A stretch of DNA of 64,000 bases from Microbacterium sp. ET2 (GCF_030347395.1 NZ_CP128170.1:992001-1056000), one strand, 5' to 3'. Positions 16,228 through 25,417 are shown, counted from the first letter of the stretch. Notes: generated from the sequence alone by a model not told the origin. Numbers and translations are program-made.

Positions 16228-17883
16228 TCAGGAGACCCGTCCATCGCCCGGCCGCGAGACGCGCAGCCAGCGGAAGCCGTACGGCGCGACCTCCATCTCG
16301 ATGCGCCCCTTCTCGTCCAACGGGATCCGGTCCGCTGCCAGCAGATCGACCAGCTGGGTCCCCTCCGGCTCACCCGGCAGGGCGAAGGAGATCGTCGCGG
16401 GCACATCGGCGAAGTTGTGCACGGCCACCATCGCCCCGACATCGGCCGCGAGTCTGTGAACCATGACCGCCGGCACGTCGTGCTCGATCACCTCGAGCGA
16501 ACCCCAGCCGAGCTCCGGCGAGATGCGGTAGCGCGCGATGAGTCCACGAACGAAGTGCAGCAGCGAATCGCGGTCTTCGATCTGATCGGCGACGTTCACG
16601 TGCGTCGGCGCGTACCCGTCACCCGGCACAGCCGCAGGAAGACGCGAGGGCGCGGCATCCGAGAATCCTCCGTTCCGCTCCCCCGACCACTGCATCGGGG
16701 TCCGCACCGCCTCGCGGCTCTTGTCCTCGGCGTTCTCGCCCATGCCGATCTCCTCCCCGTAGAAGAGCACCGGGGTTCCGGGAAGGGTGAACAGCAGGCT
16801 GTAGGCCATGCGGATGCGACGGGGATCACCGCCGAGCATCGTCGGCAGCCGCCGAACGATGCCGCGTCCGTAGATCCGCTGGCTCTCGTCCGGCGCAAGC
16901 GCCTCGAAGACCTCCTGTCGCTCGTCCTCGCTCAGCTGATCGAGGGTCAGCTCGTCGTGGTTCCGCACGAAGTTGGCGAACTGCGCTTCGACCGGAAGGT
17001 CGGGCCGCGACTGCAGCGCCTCGATGAGAGGCGCAGGATCGTGGCGCACCAGCGACAGGTAGAGGCGCTGCATGGCGACGAAATCGAACTGCATGGTGAG
17101 CTCGTCGCCGTCCTCCCCGCCGAAGTACACGACCTGCTCGTCGTACGGCAGGTTGACCTCGCCCAGGAGTATCGCCTCGCTCGACCGCCGCTGCAGGAAC
17201 TGTCGCACGTCCCGGAGGTACTGATGCGGGTCCGCCATCTCGGGGATCTCGAGCAGCGACGGCACGGCGTCGACCCGGAAGCCCGACACTCCGAGCTGCA
17301 GCCAGAAACCCACGGTCTTCGCGATCTCGTCGCGCACCTTCGGGTTGGCGATGTTCAGGTCGGGCTGGTGGGGGTAGAAGCTGTGGAGGTACCACTCCTC
17401 GGTCTTCTCCTCGTAGTTCCAGATGCCATCGGCCTCGCCTGGGAAGACGGGGTTCTTCTGCCCTTCGGGCGGAGGATCGCTTCGCCAGATGTAGAAGTCC
17501 CGGAACGGCGAGTTCTTGCTCCGCTTCGCCGCGAGGAACCAGGGGTGGCGATCGGAGGTGTGGTTGACGACGAGGTCGAGGATGACCCTCATGCCGCGGT
17601 CACGCGCGGTGCGCACGACCTCGACGAAGTCGCCGAACGACCCCAGCCGCGGATCGATCCCGTAGAAGTCGGCGACGTCGTAGCCGTCGTCCAGATCGGG
17701 AGTCGGGTAGATCGGCATCAACCACAGACAGGTCACACCGAGCTGCGCGAGGTAGTCGATCCGCGCCGCAAGTCCCTGCAGATCGCCGATCCCGTCGCCG
17801 TCGGAGTCGAAGTACGTCTCCACATCGAGGCAGTAGATGACTGCGCTCTTCCACCACAGGTCGCTGGTGTCGGTGATCCTCAT
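16228..17883 (-). CDS. GH13 alpha-amylase-family enzyme, trehalose synthase-like
   Basis: This 551-residue enzyme has the GH13 (beta/alpha)8 barrel. It starts with IYCLDVETYFDSDGDGIGDL, then region I DLVVNHTSD, region II GFRVDAVP with nucleophile Asp near 205, region III LLGEVN with the acid/base Glu, and region IV FVRNHDEL. The C-terminal beta domain ends near 545. The closest family pattern is TreS (maltose to trehalose) or oligo-alpha-glucosidase; it has no fused maltokinase. Its start overlaps the stop of the LLM gene by 4 bases, so the two are coupled. Confidence 0.87.
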   Translation of the reverse strand: MRITDTSDLWWKSAVIYCLDVETYFDSDGDGIGDLQGLAARIDYLAQLGVTCLWLMPIYPTPDLDDGYDVADFYGIDPRLGSFGDFVEVVRTARDRGMRVILDLVVNHTSDRHPWFLAAKRSKNSPFRDFYIWRSDPPPEGQKNPVFPGEADGIWNYEEKTEEWYLHSFYPHQPDLNIANPKVRDEIAKTVGFWLQLGVSGFRVDAVPSLLEIPEMADPHQYLRDVRQFLQRRSSEAILLGEVNLPYDEQVVYFGGEDGDELTMQFDFVAMQRLYLSLVRHDPAPLIEALQSRPDLPVEAQFANFVRNHDELTLDQLSEDERQEVFEALAPDESQRIYGRGIVRRLPTMLGGDPRRIRMAYSLLFTLPGTPVLFYGEEIGMGENAEDKSREAVRTPMQWSGERNGGFSDAAPSRLPAAVPGDGYAPTHVNVADQIEDRDSLLHFVRGLIARYRISPELGWGSLEVIEHDVPAVMVHRLAADVGAMVAVHNFADVPATISFALPGEPEGTQLVDLLAADRIPLDEKGRIEMEVAPYGFRWLRVSRPGDGRVS

Positions 17884-18845
17884 ACGAGCTCCCGGAGTCG
17901 AGGAAGGATGCCGCGCTCGGACGCAGCGAGGAAATCGACCTGGTCACGCCCGACGTGATGGAGGTAGACGCGGTCGAAGCCGATGTCGACGAGCTCGGCG
18001 ATCCGCTCGGCGAGTGCCGCGGGGTCATGATCGACGAGCACCGCCTTTCGGAGCTCCGCCTCATCGGGCTCCCCGACGGCGCGATCGAAGTCTTCCGGCT
18101 GCTCGAAGTCCCACGCCTCGGGTGGTGACACCAGACCGTTCGGCCACTGGTCCTTCGCCAGTGCGATGGCCTCGGCGTCGGTCGCGGCGAAGCTCACGTG
18201 CACCTGCAGGACGAGGGGCCCTGCTCCGCCGCCCTCGCGGTACGCGTCGATGACGTCGCGCAGCACCTCTGGCGCCTGGGCGACCGTCGCGAAGCCGTCG
18301 GCCCACGACCCCGCCCACCGGGCGGTCTCCGTGCTCACCGCCGCCGCGAAGAAGGGAGGCGGCACCTCGGGCCTGGACCACACCCGCGCACGATCGACCC
18401 GGATGAGGCCGTCGTGCGTCACCTCGTCTCCTGCGAGCAGGCGCCGCATCACGGTGGCGCTCTCGAGGAGGCGGGCGTTGCGGACATCCTTCTCCGGCCA
18501 CGGGTCACCGGTGACGTGCTCGTTCATCGCCTCCCCGCTGCCGAGCGCCGCCCAGAACCGGCCGGGGAACATCTCACCCAGTGTCGCGATCGCCTGCGCG
18601 TGCACCACCGGGTGGTAGCGCTGCCCGGGCGCGGTCACCACGCCGAAAGACAGTCGCGTGGTCGCGAGGGCGGCAGCCAGCCACGACCAGGCATACCCCG
18701 ACTCGGCCTGCCGGACCCCCCACGGCGACAGATGGTCGGAGCACATGGCGGCGTCGAAGCCTGCGGCTTCGGCTTTCTGGACATCGCGCAGCAGCGCGCT
18801 CGGCGGAATCTGTTCGTGCGAGGCGTGGAATCCGATGACGACCAT
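17880..18845 (-). CDS. LLM-class flavin-dependent oxidoreductase
   Basis: This 321-residue luciferase-like monooxygenase fold protein contains GFDAAMCSDHLSPW, the substrate/cofactor region LSFGVVTAPGQRYHP, and GRFWAALGSGEAMNEHVTGD. Together with its partner, this fits the group described as a probable non-F420 (FMN-using) LLM family often placed beside trehalose-synthase-like genes. The reaction is unknown. The ATGA overlap with the GH13 gene suggests a fixed stoichiometry between the two. Confidence 0.82.
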   Translation of the reverse strand: MVVIGFHASHEQIPPSALLRDVQKAEAAGFDAAMCSDHLSPWGVRQAESGYAWSWLAAALATTRLSFGVVTAPGQRYHPVVHAQAIATLGEMFPGRFWAALGSGEAMNEHVTGDPWPEKDVRNARLLESATVMRRLLAGDEVTHDGLIRVDRARVWSRPEVPPPFFAAAVSTETARWAGSWADGFATVAQAPEVLRDVIDAYREGGGAGPLVLQVHVSFAATDAEAIALAKDQWPNGLVSPPEAWDFEQPEDFDRAVGEPDEAELRKAVLVDHDPAALAERIAELVDIGFDRVYLHHVGRDQVDFLAASERGILPRLRELV

Positions 18846-18926
18846 GACTCCACCGTGCCCGCCCCGGATGAGAAGAGGGAGGGGTTCCGCTTTGTCGCGC
18901 GATCGGGTAGGCCCCGCTGCGAAGGG

Positions 18927-20735
18927 TCAGACGCCGCCGCCTCCCCCTCCGCCCCCGCCGCCGCCGGCGGAGCCGCCCCCGCTCGACCCACCGGAGCTCG
19001 ACGACGACGCCGCCGTGGCGGACAGGCTGCTGATCCCCACCGAGAACGCCGCGGCGTTGAACCCCGTTGTGCCGACGTACCAGCCGGGGGTGTCGTCGCC
19101 GTAGTAGATCGCGAGGTGCTGGGCCCACTCCTTCTCCTGGCCGAAGACCACCGCGTACGGGAGCAGGCGTTCATAGAGGTGGAGCATCTCACGCGGGTCG
19201 CCGGTATCGACCGGGCGTCGTTCGGCACCGGTCGGCGTCTGCAGCATGCGGATCCGATCGGCCTCCGCCCACTCGATGAAGATCTTCAGGCCGGCCAGGT
19301 GGTCGCGCACCTCGGCACCCGTCGCGCTGAGCGGCTGCGTCGACACGATGGCGATCGTGGCGACCGTGAGCCCCGAGCCGAGCACGATCGGGAGGATCGG
19401 CAGGAGGGGGTCGACCGATCCGGCCAGGGCGAACACGCCGAACAGGACGATCAGCACTCCGATCAGCAGAGACACGACGATCGGCCACGCCCTCACCCGC
19501 GCCGGGACGGTGCGGTACAGACCCCTGCTCTTCAGCTCCTTCCGCCCCGCGGCGAGGATCTTCTGGGCCGTGCGGGAGAAATGGGTGTCATTGCCGCCGA
19601 ACTCGTAGATCTCGCCGGGTCGGAGGTCATCGTCGAAGAGGCCTTCCAGCAGCATCCGTCCATCGCGGTCGGCTCGGCTGGCGTCGACCAGTTCCGCCTG
19701 CAGCTTGGCACCGCCGAACCAGCGCTTCTCGCCTTCGAGGATCCGGATGCTGCCGACCACCGCCTGTTCGAGCACCTCGGCCGGGATCGCCTTCGCCGTC
19801 TTGCCGAGAAGCAGCGCGCTCTCGAGGGCGTCGATGCCGGGAGGCGGTGTGAACTCCGCGATGATCGTCGGTCGCCCCGGGGCGCCGCGCAGCGACCGGC
19901 GGTTGACCACGATCGCCGCACCGAGCATGCCGAGACCGGCGATGCCGGCCGCTCCCTGCGCCCACCCCCACCCCGACGCGAGATACGAGTCATCGAATCG
20001 GGCGAAGGTGCCCGTTTCGAATCCCACAGCGATCGTGAGCGTCTCGGTCGGCGCGAGATCCTGAGCGCCGGCGGTGACCACGGCGCCTTCCCCGCTGTCG
20101 GCCACCTCGATCGGACACGTGGTCTCGGCGCCGAACCCGCCGACGTAGCACGCCTGCGCACCGGTGAGCGCGCCGGCCAGCTCGGCCGGCACCACCAGCG
20201 TGGCCGTGACCTCGCCGAAGGGCTGGCGCCATCCGTTGCCGTTGACGTCCCAGTAGAACTCGTCGCTGGTGTCGGCGAAGACGTCGGTGACGTTTCGGAG
20301 CGTGTAGGTGAAGACGAACGTCTGGCGCCCCGAGAGGAAGCCGTCGGCACGAGAGGTGACGGTCATCCAGTCACCATCGGTCTCGACCTCGCTCGGCCGC
20401 GGGTCGCCCGCCTCATCGGTGACCGAGATCAGGTCGGGGAAGGTCGGCTGGCCGTTGTACTCGGCCGGGATGTCACGACGGATCCCGCGGTTCTGGTCTT
20501 CTGGGAAGACCGCCACGAACGTCTCGACGACGCGCAGGGTGCTGGTGTCGTCATCCTCACGGCCGAGGGTGTACTCGGCGTCCATGCTCTCGAAGACGAA
20601 GTCGTCGAGATTCCCTGACGCGACGACCGCATCGCTCGTCCCGGATGCGGGTGAGGAGACCGCGAGACCGGTGAGAACGGCGGCCCCGACCAGGGCCGCC
20701 AGCAGACGGGCGGCGATCCGACGCGTTCGCGGCAT
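18927..20735 (-). CDS. DUF2207 membrane protein with glycine-rich tail
   Basis: This 602-residue protein has a signal peptide (about residues 8-32), an extracellular beta-rich DUF2207 domain (to about 245), one membrane helix near 255-280, a cytoplasmic part, two helices in WPIVVSLLIGVLIVLFGVFALAGSV (about 415-440) and VLGSGLTVATIAIVS, and a C-terminal region ending in a Ser/Gly-rich tail with eleven consecutive Gly. This layout is that of predicted actinobacterial membrane proteins of unknown role; the Gly-rich end is typical of the family. It is a single gene. Confidence 0.85.
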   Translation of the reverse strand: MPRTRRIAARLLAALVGAAVLTGLAVSSPASGTSDAVVASGNLDDFVFESMDAEYTLGREDDDTSTLRVVETFVAVFPEDQNRGIRRDIPAEYNGQPTFPDLISVTDEAGDPRPSEVETDGDWMTVTSRADGFLSGRQTFVFTYTLRNVTDVFADTSDEFYWDVNGNGWRQPFGEVTATLVVPAELAGALTGAQACYVGGFGAETTCPIEVADSGEGAVVTAGAQDLAPTETLTIAVGFETGTFARFDDSYLASGWGWAQGAAGIAGLGMLGAAIVVNRRSLRGAPGRPTIIAEFTPPPGIDALESALLLGKTAKAIPAEVLEQAVVGSIRILEGEKRWFGGAKLQAELVDASRADRDGRMLLEGLFDDDLRPGEIYEFGGNDTHFSRTAQKILAAGRKELKSRGLYRTVPARVRAWPIVVSLLIGVLIVLFGVFALAGSVDPLLPILPIVLGSGLTVATIAIVSTQPLSATGAEVRDHLAGLKIFIEWAEADRIRMLQTPTGAERRPVDTGDPREMLHLYERLLPYAVVFGQEKEWAQHLAIYYGDDTPGWYVGTTGFNAAAFSVGISSLSATAASSSSSGGSSGGGSAGGGGGGGGGGGV

Positions 20736-20783
20736 GCGCTCAGCCTAGATGGCGGCGTCGCCGCCACCGGATACCCTGTTGCC

Positions 20784-21227
20784 GTGAACGATCGTCGCCT
20801 GGCCGTCGAGGCGTGGGAAAGCCTTTTTCGTGCGCAGCATGAGCTCTTCGCCGACCTGGGCCGCGATTTCAGCGACGCGCCGCTGCAGCAGGGCGAGTAC
20901 GACGTGCTGCTGACGGTGACCCGGGCACCTGATATGACCGCGCGACTGCGCGACATCACCCGGCTGATGCTGGTGAGTCAGCCCTCGGTCTCGCGCCTGG
21001 TCGATCGGATGGTCGCCCGGGGTTACGTCACCAAGTGCCCGGACCCCGATGATGGGCGTGGATCGCTCGTCCGGGCGACGGAGGCCGGCGCCCGCGCATT
21101 CCGCGACGTGGCACGGGTGCATGCCGCTCACATCGCCGAGCGGATGTCGGCGCTGAGCGAGGCCGAGCTCGCGCAGCTGCGCGAGCTGACCACCAAGCTC
21201 CGGATGCACGACACCCCCGTCGGGTGA
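20784..21227 (+). CDS. MarR-family transcriptional regulator
   Basis: This 147-residue winged-helix protein has QGEYDVLLTVTRAPDMTARL, recognition helix LVSQPSVSRLVDRMVARGYV and wing DDGRGSLVRATEAG, the usual MarR order. These dimers repress efflux, catabolic or stress genes and respond to small phenolic ligands. The GTG start gives the standard length. A strong terminator begins inside its last codons. The target is not evident. Confidence 0.9.
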   Translation: MNDRRLAVEAWESLFRAQHELFADLGRDFSDAPLQQGEYDVLLTVTRAPDMTARLRDITRLMLVSQPSVSRLVDRMVARGYVTKCPDPDDGRGSLVRATEAGARAFRDVARVHAAHIAERMSALSEAELAQLRELTTKLRMHDTPVG

Positions 21228-21241
21228 GGACCCGACGGGGG
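21214..21241. terminator. Strong hairpin terminator after marR-like gene
   Basis: CCCCCGTCGGGT (21214-21225) pairs perfectly with ACCCGACGGGGG (21230-21241) around GAGG. The stop codon lies at the loop. It is placed between convergent genes and can act on both strands. Confidence 0.7.
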
Positions 21242-21272
21242 CGTCGCGAGGTGCTCCGTCGACGGAAGCGGC

Positions 21273-21746
21273 CTACTGCTCGACAGGCTGCGGGTGATCT
21301 GCCGCACTCGAGGCGGACGCGCTCTCGTGCGCCTGCAGAACCTGCGCGCCGTTCTCGGTGGCGACCTCGATCTTGCGCGGCTTGGCCTTCTCGCTCACTG
21401 GGATGGTGACGCTGAGCACGCCGTTGCTGTAGCTCGCCGAGATGCGCTCTGTGTCGATGCCCTGGCCGAGGTTCAACTGGCGTACGAAGCTGGCGGCCTC
21501 GCGCTCGCGCGTGATCCACTTCACGCCGTCACCGGCGCTGAGGGTGCGCTCCGCGCGGATGGTCAGCAGCTGACCGTCCACGTCGATGTCGACCGAGCCG
21601 GGGTCGATGCCGGGCAGGTCGGCGGTCAGCACGTAGTGGTCGCCATCGCGATAGAGGTCCATCGGCATACGGCGCGGGCCGCGACGTGCGTCGAAGAAGC
21701 TCGTCGCGAGACGGTCGAGGTCACGGAACGGGTCATACGTTGCCAT
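21273..21746 (-). CDS. hsp20: Hsp20/alpha-crystallin small heat shock protein
   Basis: This 157-residue protein has an N-terminal arm (MATYDPFRDLDRLATSFFDA), the alpha-crystallin domain (about 40-130) with YVLTADLPGIDPGSVDIDV and the C-terminal GVLSVTIPVSEKAKPRKIEV. Small heat shock proteins form oligomers that hold unfolding proteins. The ATG at 21746 has AAGGAGA 7 bases upstream. Upstream HAIR and CIRCE palindromes show heat-shock control by HspR and HrcA. Confidence 0.95.
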   Translation of the reverse strand: MATYDPFRDLDRLATSFFDARRGPRRMPMDLYRDGDHYVLTADLPGIDPGSVDIDVDGQLLTIRAERTLSAGDGVKWITREREAASFVRQLNLGQGIDTERISASYSNGVLSVTIPVSEKAKPRKIEVATENGAQVLQAHESASASSAADHPQPVEQ

Positions 21747-21778
21747 GTTCGGTCTCCTTCACTGGACGAAATCCCTAA

Positions 21779-21799
21779 CTTGAGTCTTCTTGACTCAAG
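21779..21799. promoter_or_regulatory. HAIR element (HspR operator)
   Basis: CTTGAGT-N7-ACTCAAG matches the HspR-associated inverted repeat exactly; the symmetry extends one base further on each side (21778-21800). It lies 32 bases upstream of the hsp20 start, where HspR with DnaK would repress transcription. Confidence 0.92.
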
Positions 21800-21809
21800 T
21801 ACATCGAGA

Positions 21810-21836
21810 TTAGCACTCAGGAGTGGCGAGTGCTAA
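21810..21836. promoter_or_regulatory. CIRCE element (HrcA operator)
   Basis: TTAGCACTC-N9-GAGTGCTAA matches the CIRCE consensus exactly. It lies 63 bases upstream of the hsp20 start and 10 bases from the HAIR site. The stop codon of the LacI-family gene (21833-21835) lies within its right arm. Confidence 0.93.
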
Positions 21837-22879
21837 GTACCCCTGCGTTCGCCGTGAGCGAACGCGCTGGGCCGTCGAGAAGGCGGGGCGGTGGTTGCGC
21901 GGACGACGAGTGTCGTCGCGAGCTCCGAACGGGTGACCTCGGGAGGGTGACCATCGGCCAGACGGAGCACCAGACGCGTCGCCTCTTCAGCCATCTCGCG
22001 AACGGGCTGGTGGATCGTCGTGAGGTTCGGGCGTGCATTCGCCGCCGCTGTCAGATCGTCGAAGCCGATGATGGAGAGGTCTTCGGGCACGTCGACGCCG
22101 AGCAGGGCGGCTGCACGGAGGGCACCCAGCGCCTGCAGATCATTCGCCGCGAAGATCGCGGTCGGCGGTTCGGCTGACTCGAGGAGCAACCGGGCACTGT
22201 GCTCGCCGCCGAGACTGTCGTCATCGTCGAAGCGGACGAGGGAGTCGTCGAGATGGAGGCCGGCGGCGAGCATCGCCGAGCGGTAGCCGTCGACGCGGGC
22301 GAGGGATCGCATCATTCTCGAGGAGCCGGCGATGACGGCGATCCTGCGATGTCCGAGGTCGATGAGGTGACGTGTCGCCTCGACACCCCCGGCCCAGTTC
22401 GACACACCGACGGATGGCATTCCCGGAGCGGGGTCGCCGGCCGGATCGACGAGGACGAAAGGAATGCCTGCGGTGCGCAGTCGCCTCTGGGCGTCCGCCG
22501 CGATGGAGGAGAGGAGGAGGATGAGCCCCGCCGGCGCGCGACGCAGAACCGACCCCACCCATTTCTCGTCCGGCTCCCGCGGATCGCCGCTCATCGAAAG
22601 CGAGATCGCGAGCCCGACCTCGGCGGCGGCCTCGCGGACACCCTCGATCACTGCGAGAACCCACTCGCCCTCGAAATCCTGCAGAACGATCTCGATGTAC
22701 TCCGATCGCCGGTGGCTGCGCCGGCGGCGGTAACCCCGCGCTCGCAGGTGCTCTTCTACGCGCTTCCGTGTATCCGTCGAGACGTCCGCCGCGCCGTTGA
22801 GCACCTTGGAGATCGTGGTCATCGAAACCCCGGCCTCAGCCGCGATCTCCCTCAGCGTGACACGCTGGCTCCCCGCCAT
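21833..22879 (-). CDS. LacI-family regulator at the end of the arabinofuranosidase operon
   Basis: This 348-residue protein has the LacI HTH VTLREIAAEAGVSMTTISKV (about residues 7-26) with hinge region VSTDTRKRVEEHLRARGY, followed by a periplasmic-binding-like effector domain (about 60-335) with LSIIGFDDLTAAANARPNLT. The C-terminal 20 residues are basic and extra to the family. It follows the GH51 gene by 39 bases in the same direction and so is probably co-transcribed. It may act on the same operon or a distant one. Confidence 0.9.
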   Translation of the reverse strand: MAGSQRVTLREIAAEAGVSMTTISKVLNGAADVSTDTRKRVEEHLRARGYRRRRSHRRSEYIEIVLQDFEGEWVLAVIEGVREAAAEVGLAISLSMSGDPREPDEKWVGSVLRRAPAGLILLLSSIAADAQRRLRTAGIPFVLVDPAGDPAPGMPSVGVSNWAGGVEATRHLIDLGHRRIAVIAGSSRMMRSLARVDGYRSAMLAAGLHLDDSLVRFDDDDSLGGEHSARLLLESAEPPTAIFAANDLQALGALRAAALLGVDVPEDLSIIGFDDLTAAANARPNLTTIHQPVREMAEEATRLVLRLADGHPPEVTRSELATTLVVRATTAPPSRRPSAFAHGERRGT

Positions 22880-22918
22880 GCCGCCCCCGTCGCCGACTCC
22901 GCGCTCATCCGACGATGT

Positions 22919-24433
22919 TCACTCAGCCGTGAGGACCGTCCAGGAGCAGGGCGGCAGAGTGACGGAGATGGCGCCGTCGGCGACCTTCACCGAGGAGTTG
23001 GTCTTCGGCGTCACCCGGTCGGGCTGCTCGCGCGTGTTCGCAGCGTGGATGTCGTCGTCGAAGATCGATGTCGCCGTCGCGGATGACACGGCACCTCCGA
23101 GCGCCGTGGAATCGAGGTCGAGAGTGACCTCGTCCGTCAGACTGCGGTTGACGGCGAACACCGTGATCGCGCCCCTGTCAGGATCGATCGTCGCGACGGC
23201 GTCGACGATCGGCACCTCGCCGAACTTCGCCGTCTCGTAGGTCGGGCTGTCGAGCTTGAGCTCGAGGGCGACGCCGCGCGCGAGCTGCGAGGTCAGCGAG
23301 AAAGGATAGAACGTCGTCTGCCGCCATGCCGGACCGCCGGGTTCGGTCATGATCGGCGCGATGACGTTCACCAGCTGAGCGAGACTGGCCGACGTCACCC
23401 GGTCGGCGTGCCGGATGAGCGAGATCATGAGACTTCCGAAGACGACGGCGTCGAGCACGGTGTACCGGTCTTCGAGCAGTCTCGGTGCGACCGGCCAGTC
23501 CGCGACATCCGTGATCTTGTCGACCTCGTTGTAGCGCGACTGATACCAGACGTTCCACTCGTCGAAGGAGATGTTGATCGTCTTCTCGCTGCGCTGGATC
23601 GCTTTGACGTGGTCGGCGGTGGCGACGACCGCCTCGATGAAGCGGTCCATGTCGACGCCCGACGCCAGGAAGCTCGCCACGTCGTCCCCCTCGGGCTCGT
23701 AGTACGCGTGGCAGGAGATGTAGTCGACATTGTCGTACGTGTGCTCCAGGACCACGCGCTCCCACTCGCCGAACGTCGGCATCCCAGCACCCGAGCTGCC
23801 GCAGACCACGAGCTCGAGGTCGGGGTCGACCTGACGCATCGCGCGCGCGGTCGTCGCCGCGAGCTGCGCGTAGTTCTCCGCCGTGCTGTAGCCGAGCTGC
23901 CACGGACCGTCCATCTCGTTCCCGAGACACCACATGCGGATGTCGTGGGGTTCGGGATGCCCGTTGGCGGCGCGCTCGTCGGAGAGCCGGGTACCGGAGC
24001 GGTGGTTGGCGTACTCGAGCACGTCGAGAGCCTCCAGCACCCCGCGGGTGCCGAGGTTCACCGCGTACATCAGCTCGCCGTCGACCTTCTTCATCCACGA
24101 TGCGAACTCATCGAGACCGATCTCGTTCGTCTCGGTCGAGTGCCACGCCAGGTCCAGACGGCGGGGCCGCTCCGCGCGGGGGCCGACACCGTCCTCCCAC
24201 CGGTATCCCGAGACGAAGTTGCCCCCCGGGTAGCGGATCGTGGACACGCCGAGCTCTCGCACCAGGTCGATGACGTCGGTGCGGAAACCCTCCTCATCAG
24301 CCGAGGGATGACCCGGCTCGTAGATGCCGTCGTAGACGCACCGCCCGAGGTGCTCGACGAAAGAGCCGAACAGTCGTCGATTGACGGGGCCGACGGTGAA
24401 GTGAGGGTCGATGGTGAGGTGTGCGCGGATCAT
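22919..24433 (-). CDS. abfA: GH51 alpha-L-arabinofuranosidase
   Basis: This 504-residue enzyme has no signal peptide and acts in the cytoplasm. It shows the GH51 start FGSFVEHLGRCVYDGIYEPG, the acid/base Glu in CLGNEMDGPWQLGY and the nucleophile Glu in NISFDEWNVWYQ, followed by the C-terminal beta-sandwich. It cleaves terminal L-arabinofuranosyl residues from imported arabino-oligosaccharides. The length equals that of characterised enzymes (about 500). It sits in an operon with a CUT1 transporter, as in the araNPQ-abfA arrangement of Bacillus. Confidence 0.95.
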   Translation of the reverse strand: MIRAHLTIDPHFTVGPVNRRLFGSFVEHLGRCVYDGIYEPGHPSADEEGFRTDVIDLVRELGVSTIRYPGGNFVSGYRWEDGVGPRAERPRRLDLAWHSTETNEIGLDEFASWMKKVDGELMYAVNLGTRGVLEALDVLEYANHRSGTRLSDERAANGHPEPHDIRMWCLGNEMDGPWQLGYSTAENYAQLAATTARAMRQVDPDLELVVCGSSGAGMPTFGEWERVVLEHTYDNVDYISCHAYYEPEGDDVASFLASGVDMDRFIEAVVATADHVKAIQRSEKTINISFDEWNVWYQSRYNEVDKITDVADWPVAPRLLEDRYTVLDAVVFGSLMISLIRHADRVTSASLAQLVNVIAPIMTEPGGPAWRQTTFYPFSLTSQLARGVALELKLDSPTYETAKFGEVPIVDAVATIDPDRGAITVFAVNRSLTDEVTLDLDSTALGGAVSSATATSIFDDDIHAANTREQPDRVTPKTNSSVKVADGAISVTLPPCSWTVLTAE

Positions 24434-24487
24434 ACTTCTCTTTCGGAAAGACGCGGGTTCAGCAGGACGTTCGGCGCGTGCCGGGGA

Positions 24488-25417
24488 TCACTTGAGGCTT
24501 CCGATCGCGAGCCCGCCCCGCCAGTACCGCTGCAGGGTCAGGAACGCGATGATCAGCGGGATCACCGAGACGAGCGAGCCGAGGATGATGATGCTCCACA
24601 GGGTCTGGCCCCCGGCCGCGCCGTAGGACGAGGCCGTGGACTGCCACAGACCGATCCCGACCGTCACGGGGAACAGCCGGTTATCCGAGAGCATGACCAG
24701 CGGCAGGAAGTAGTTGTTCCACGACGCGACCACCGACAGCAGCAGCACCGTCACCATCGCCGGCCGCAGCAGCGGCAGGGCGACCGTCGCGAACGTACGG
24801 AACTCCCCCGCGCCGTCCACGCGCGCGGCGTCGAGCAGCTCGTCGGGCACGGCATCCCGCGCGTACACGCACATCAGATACACACCGAACGGGTTCAGCA
24901 GGGTCGGAAGGATCACCGCCCAGATCGTGTTCGTGAGTCCGGCTTCGGCGAACAGGACGAAGGTGGGGATGACCAGCGCGGTCGTGGGCACCATGACCGC
25001 GCCCAGGATGACGGCGAAGCCGAATCGGCGCCCCGCGAAACTGTACTTCGCGAAGCCGTACCCGGCGAGCACCGCGAGCACCGTCGCCCCGATGCCGCCC
25101 GCCAGGGCGTAAAGGGCGGAGTTGCCGAGCCAGCGGGCGTAGATGCCGCCGCTGTATGTGAACAGATCGGTGAAGTTCTGGACGTAGTCGATGTTGTCGC
25201 CGAACCACAGCGCACTTCCGCCGCCGAACAGGCTCGCGGCATCCTTCGAACTGTTGACGATCAGCCACCAGAACGGGATGAGGAAGTAGATCATCAGGAG
25301 GGCGAGGACGATGTTGAGCGGGATGCGACCGCCGACGCGTCGGGGATCGGATCGCCGTTCGACGAGCTTGCCCGAAGCGCGCCGCGTCTTCGGACGCTCG
25401 ACCGGTGTGACGCTCAT
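24488..25417 (-). CDS. Carbohydrate ABC transporter permease (CUT1, AraQ/MalG-like)
   Basis: This 309-residue permease has six membrane helices beginning with IVLALLMIYFLIPFWWLIV and the EAA loop LLDAARVDGAGEFRTFATVALPLL reduced to its typical form (about residues 190-215), which docks with the ATPase. It overlaps the upstream permease gene by 4 bases. With the binding protein it probably imports arabino-oligosaccharides. No ATPase gene is in the operon. Confidence 0.92.
   Translation of the reverse strand: MSVTPVERPKTRRASGKLVERRSDPRRVGGRIPLNIVLALLMIYFLIPFWWLIVNSSKDAASLFGGGSALWFGDNIDYVQNFTDLFTYSGGIYARWLGNSALYALAGGIGATVLAVLAGYGFAKYSFAGRRFGFAVILGAVMVPTTALVIPTFVLFAEAGLTNTIWAVILPTLLNPFGVYLMCVYARDAVPDELLDAARVDGAGEFRTFATVALPLLRPAMVTVLLLSVVASWNNYFLPLVMLSDNRLFPVTVGIGLWQSTASSYGAAGGQTLWSIIILGSLVSVIPLIIAFLTLQRYWRGGLAIGSLK

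Noticed and set aside
15424..17958. Long open frame opposite the EEP and GH13 genes
   Set aside because: It is antisense to two well-supported genes and its Arg/Asp/Glu/His-rich product is typical of shadow frames in high-GC DNA.
18198..20618. Long open frame opposite the LLM and DUF2207 genes
   Set aside because: Same reason: low-complexity charged translation, no family motif, opposite strand to real genes.
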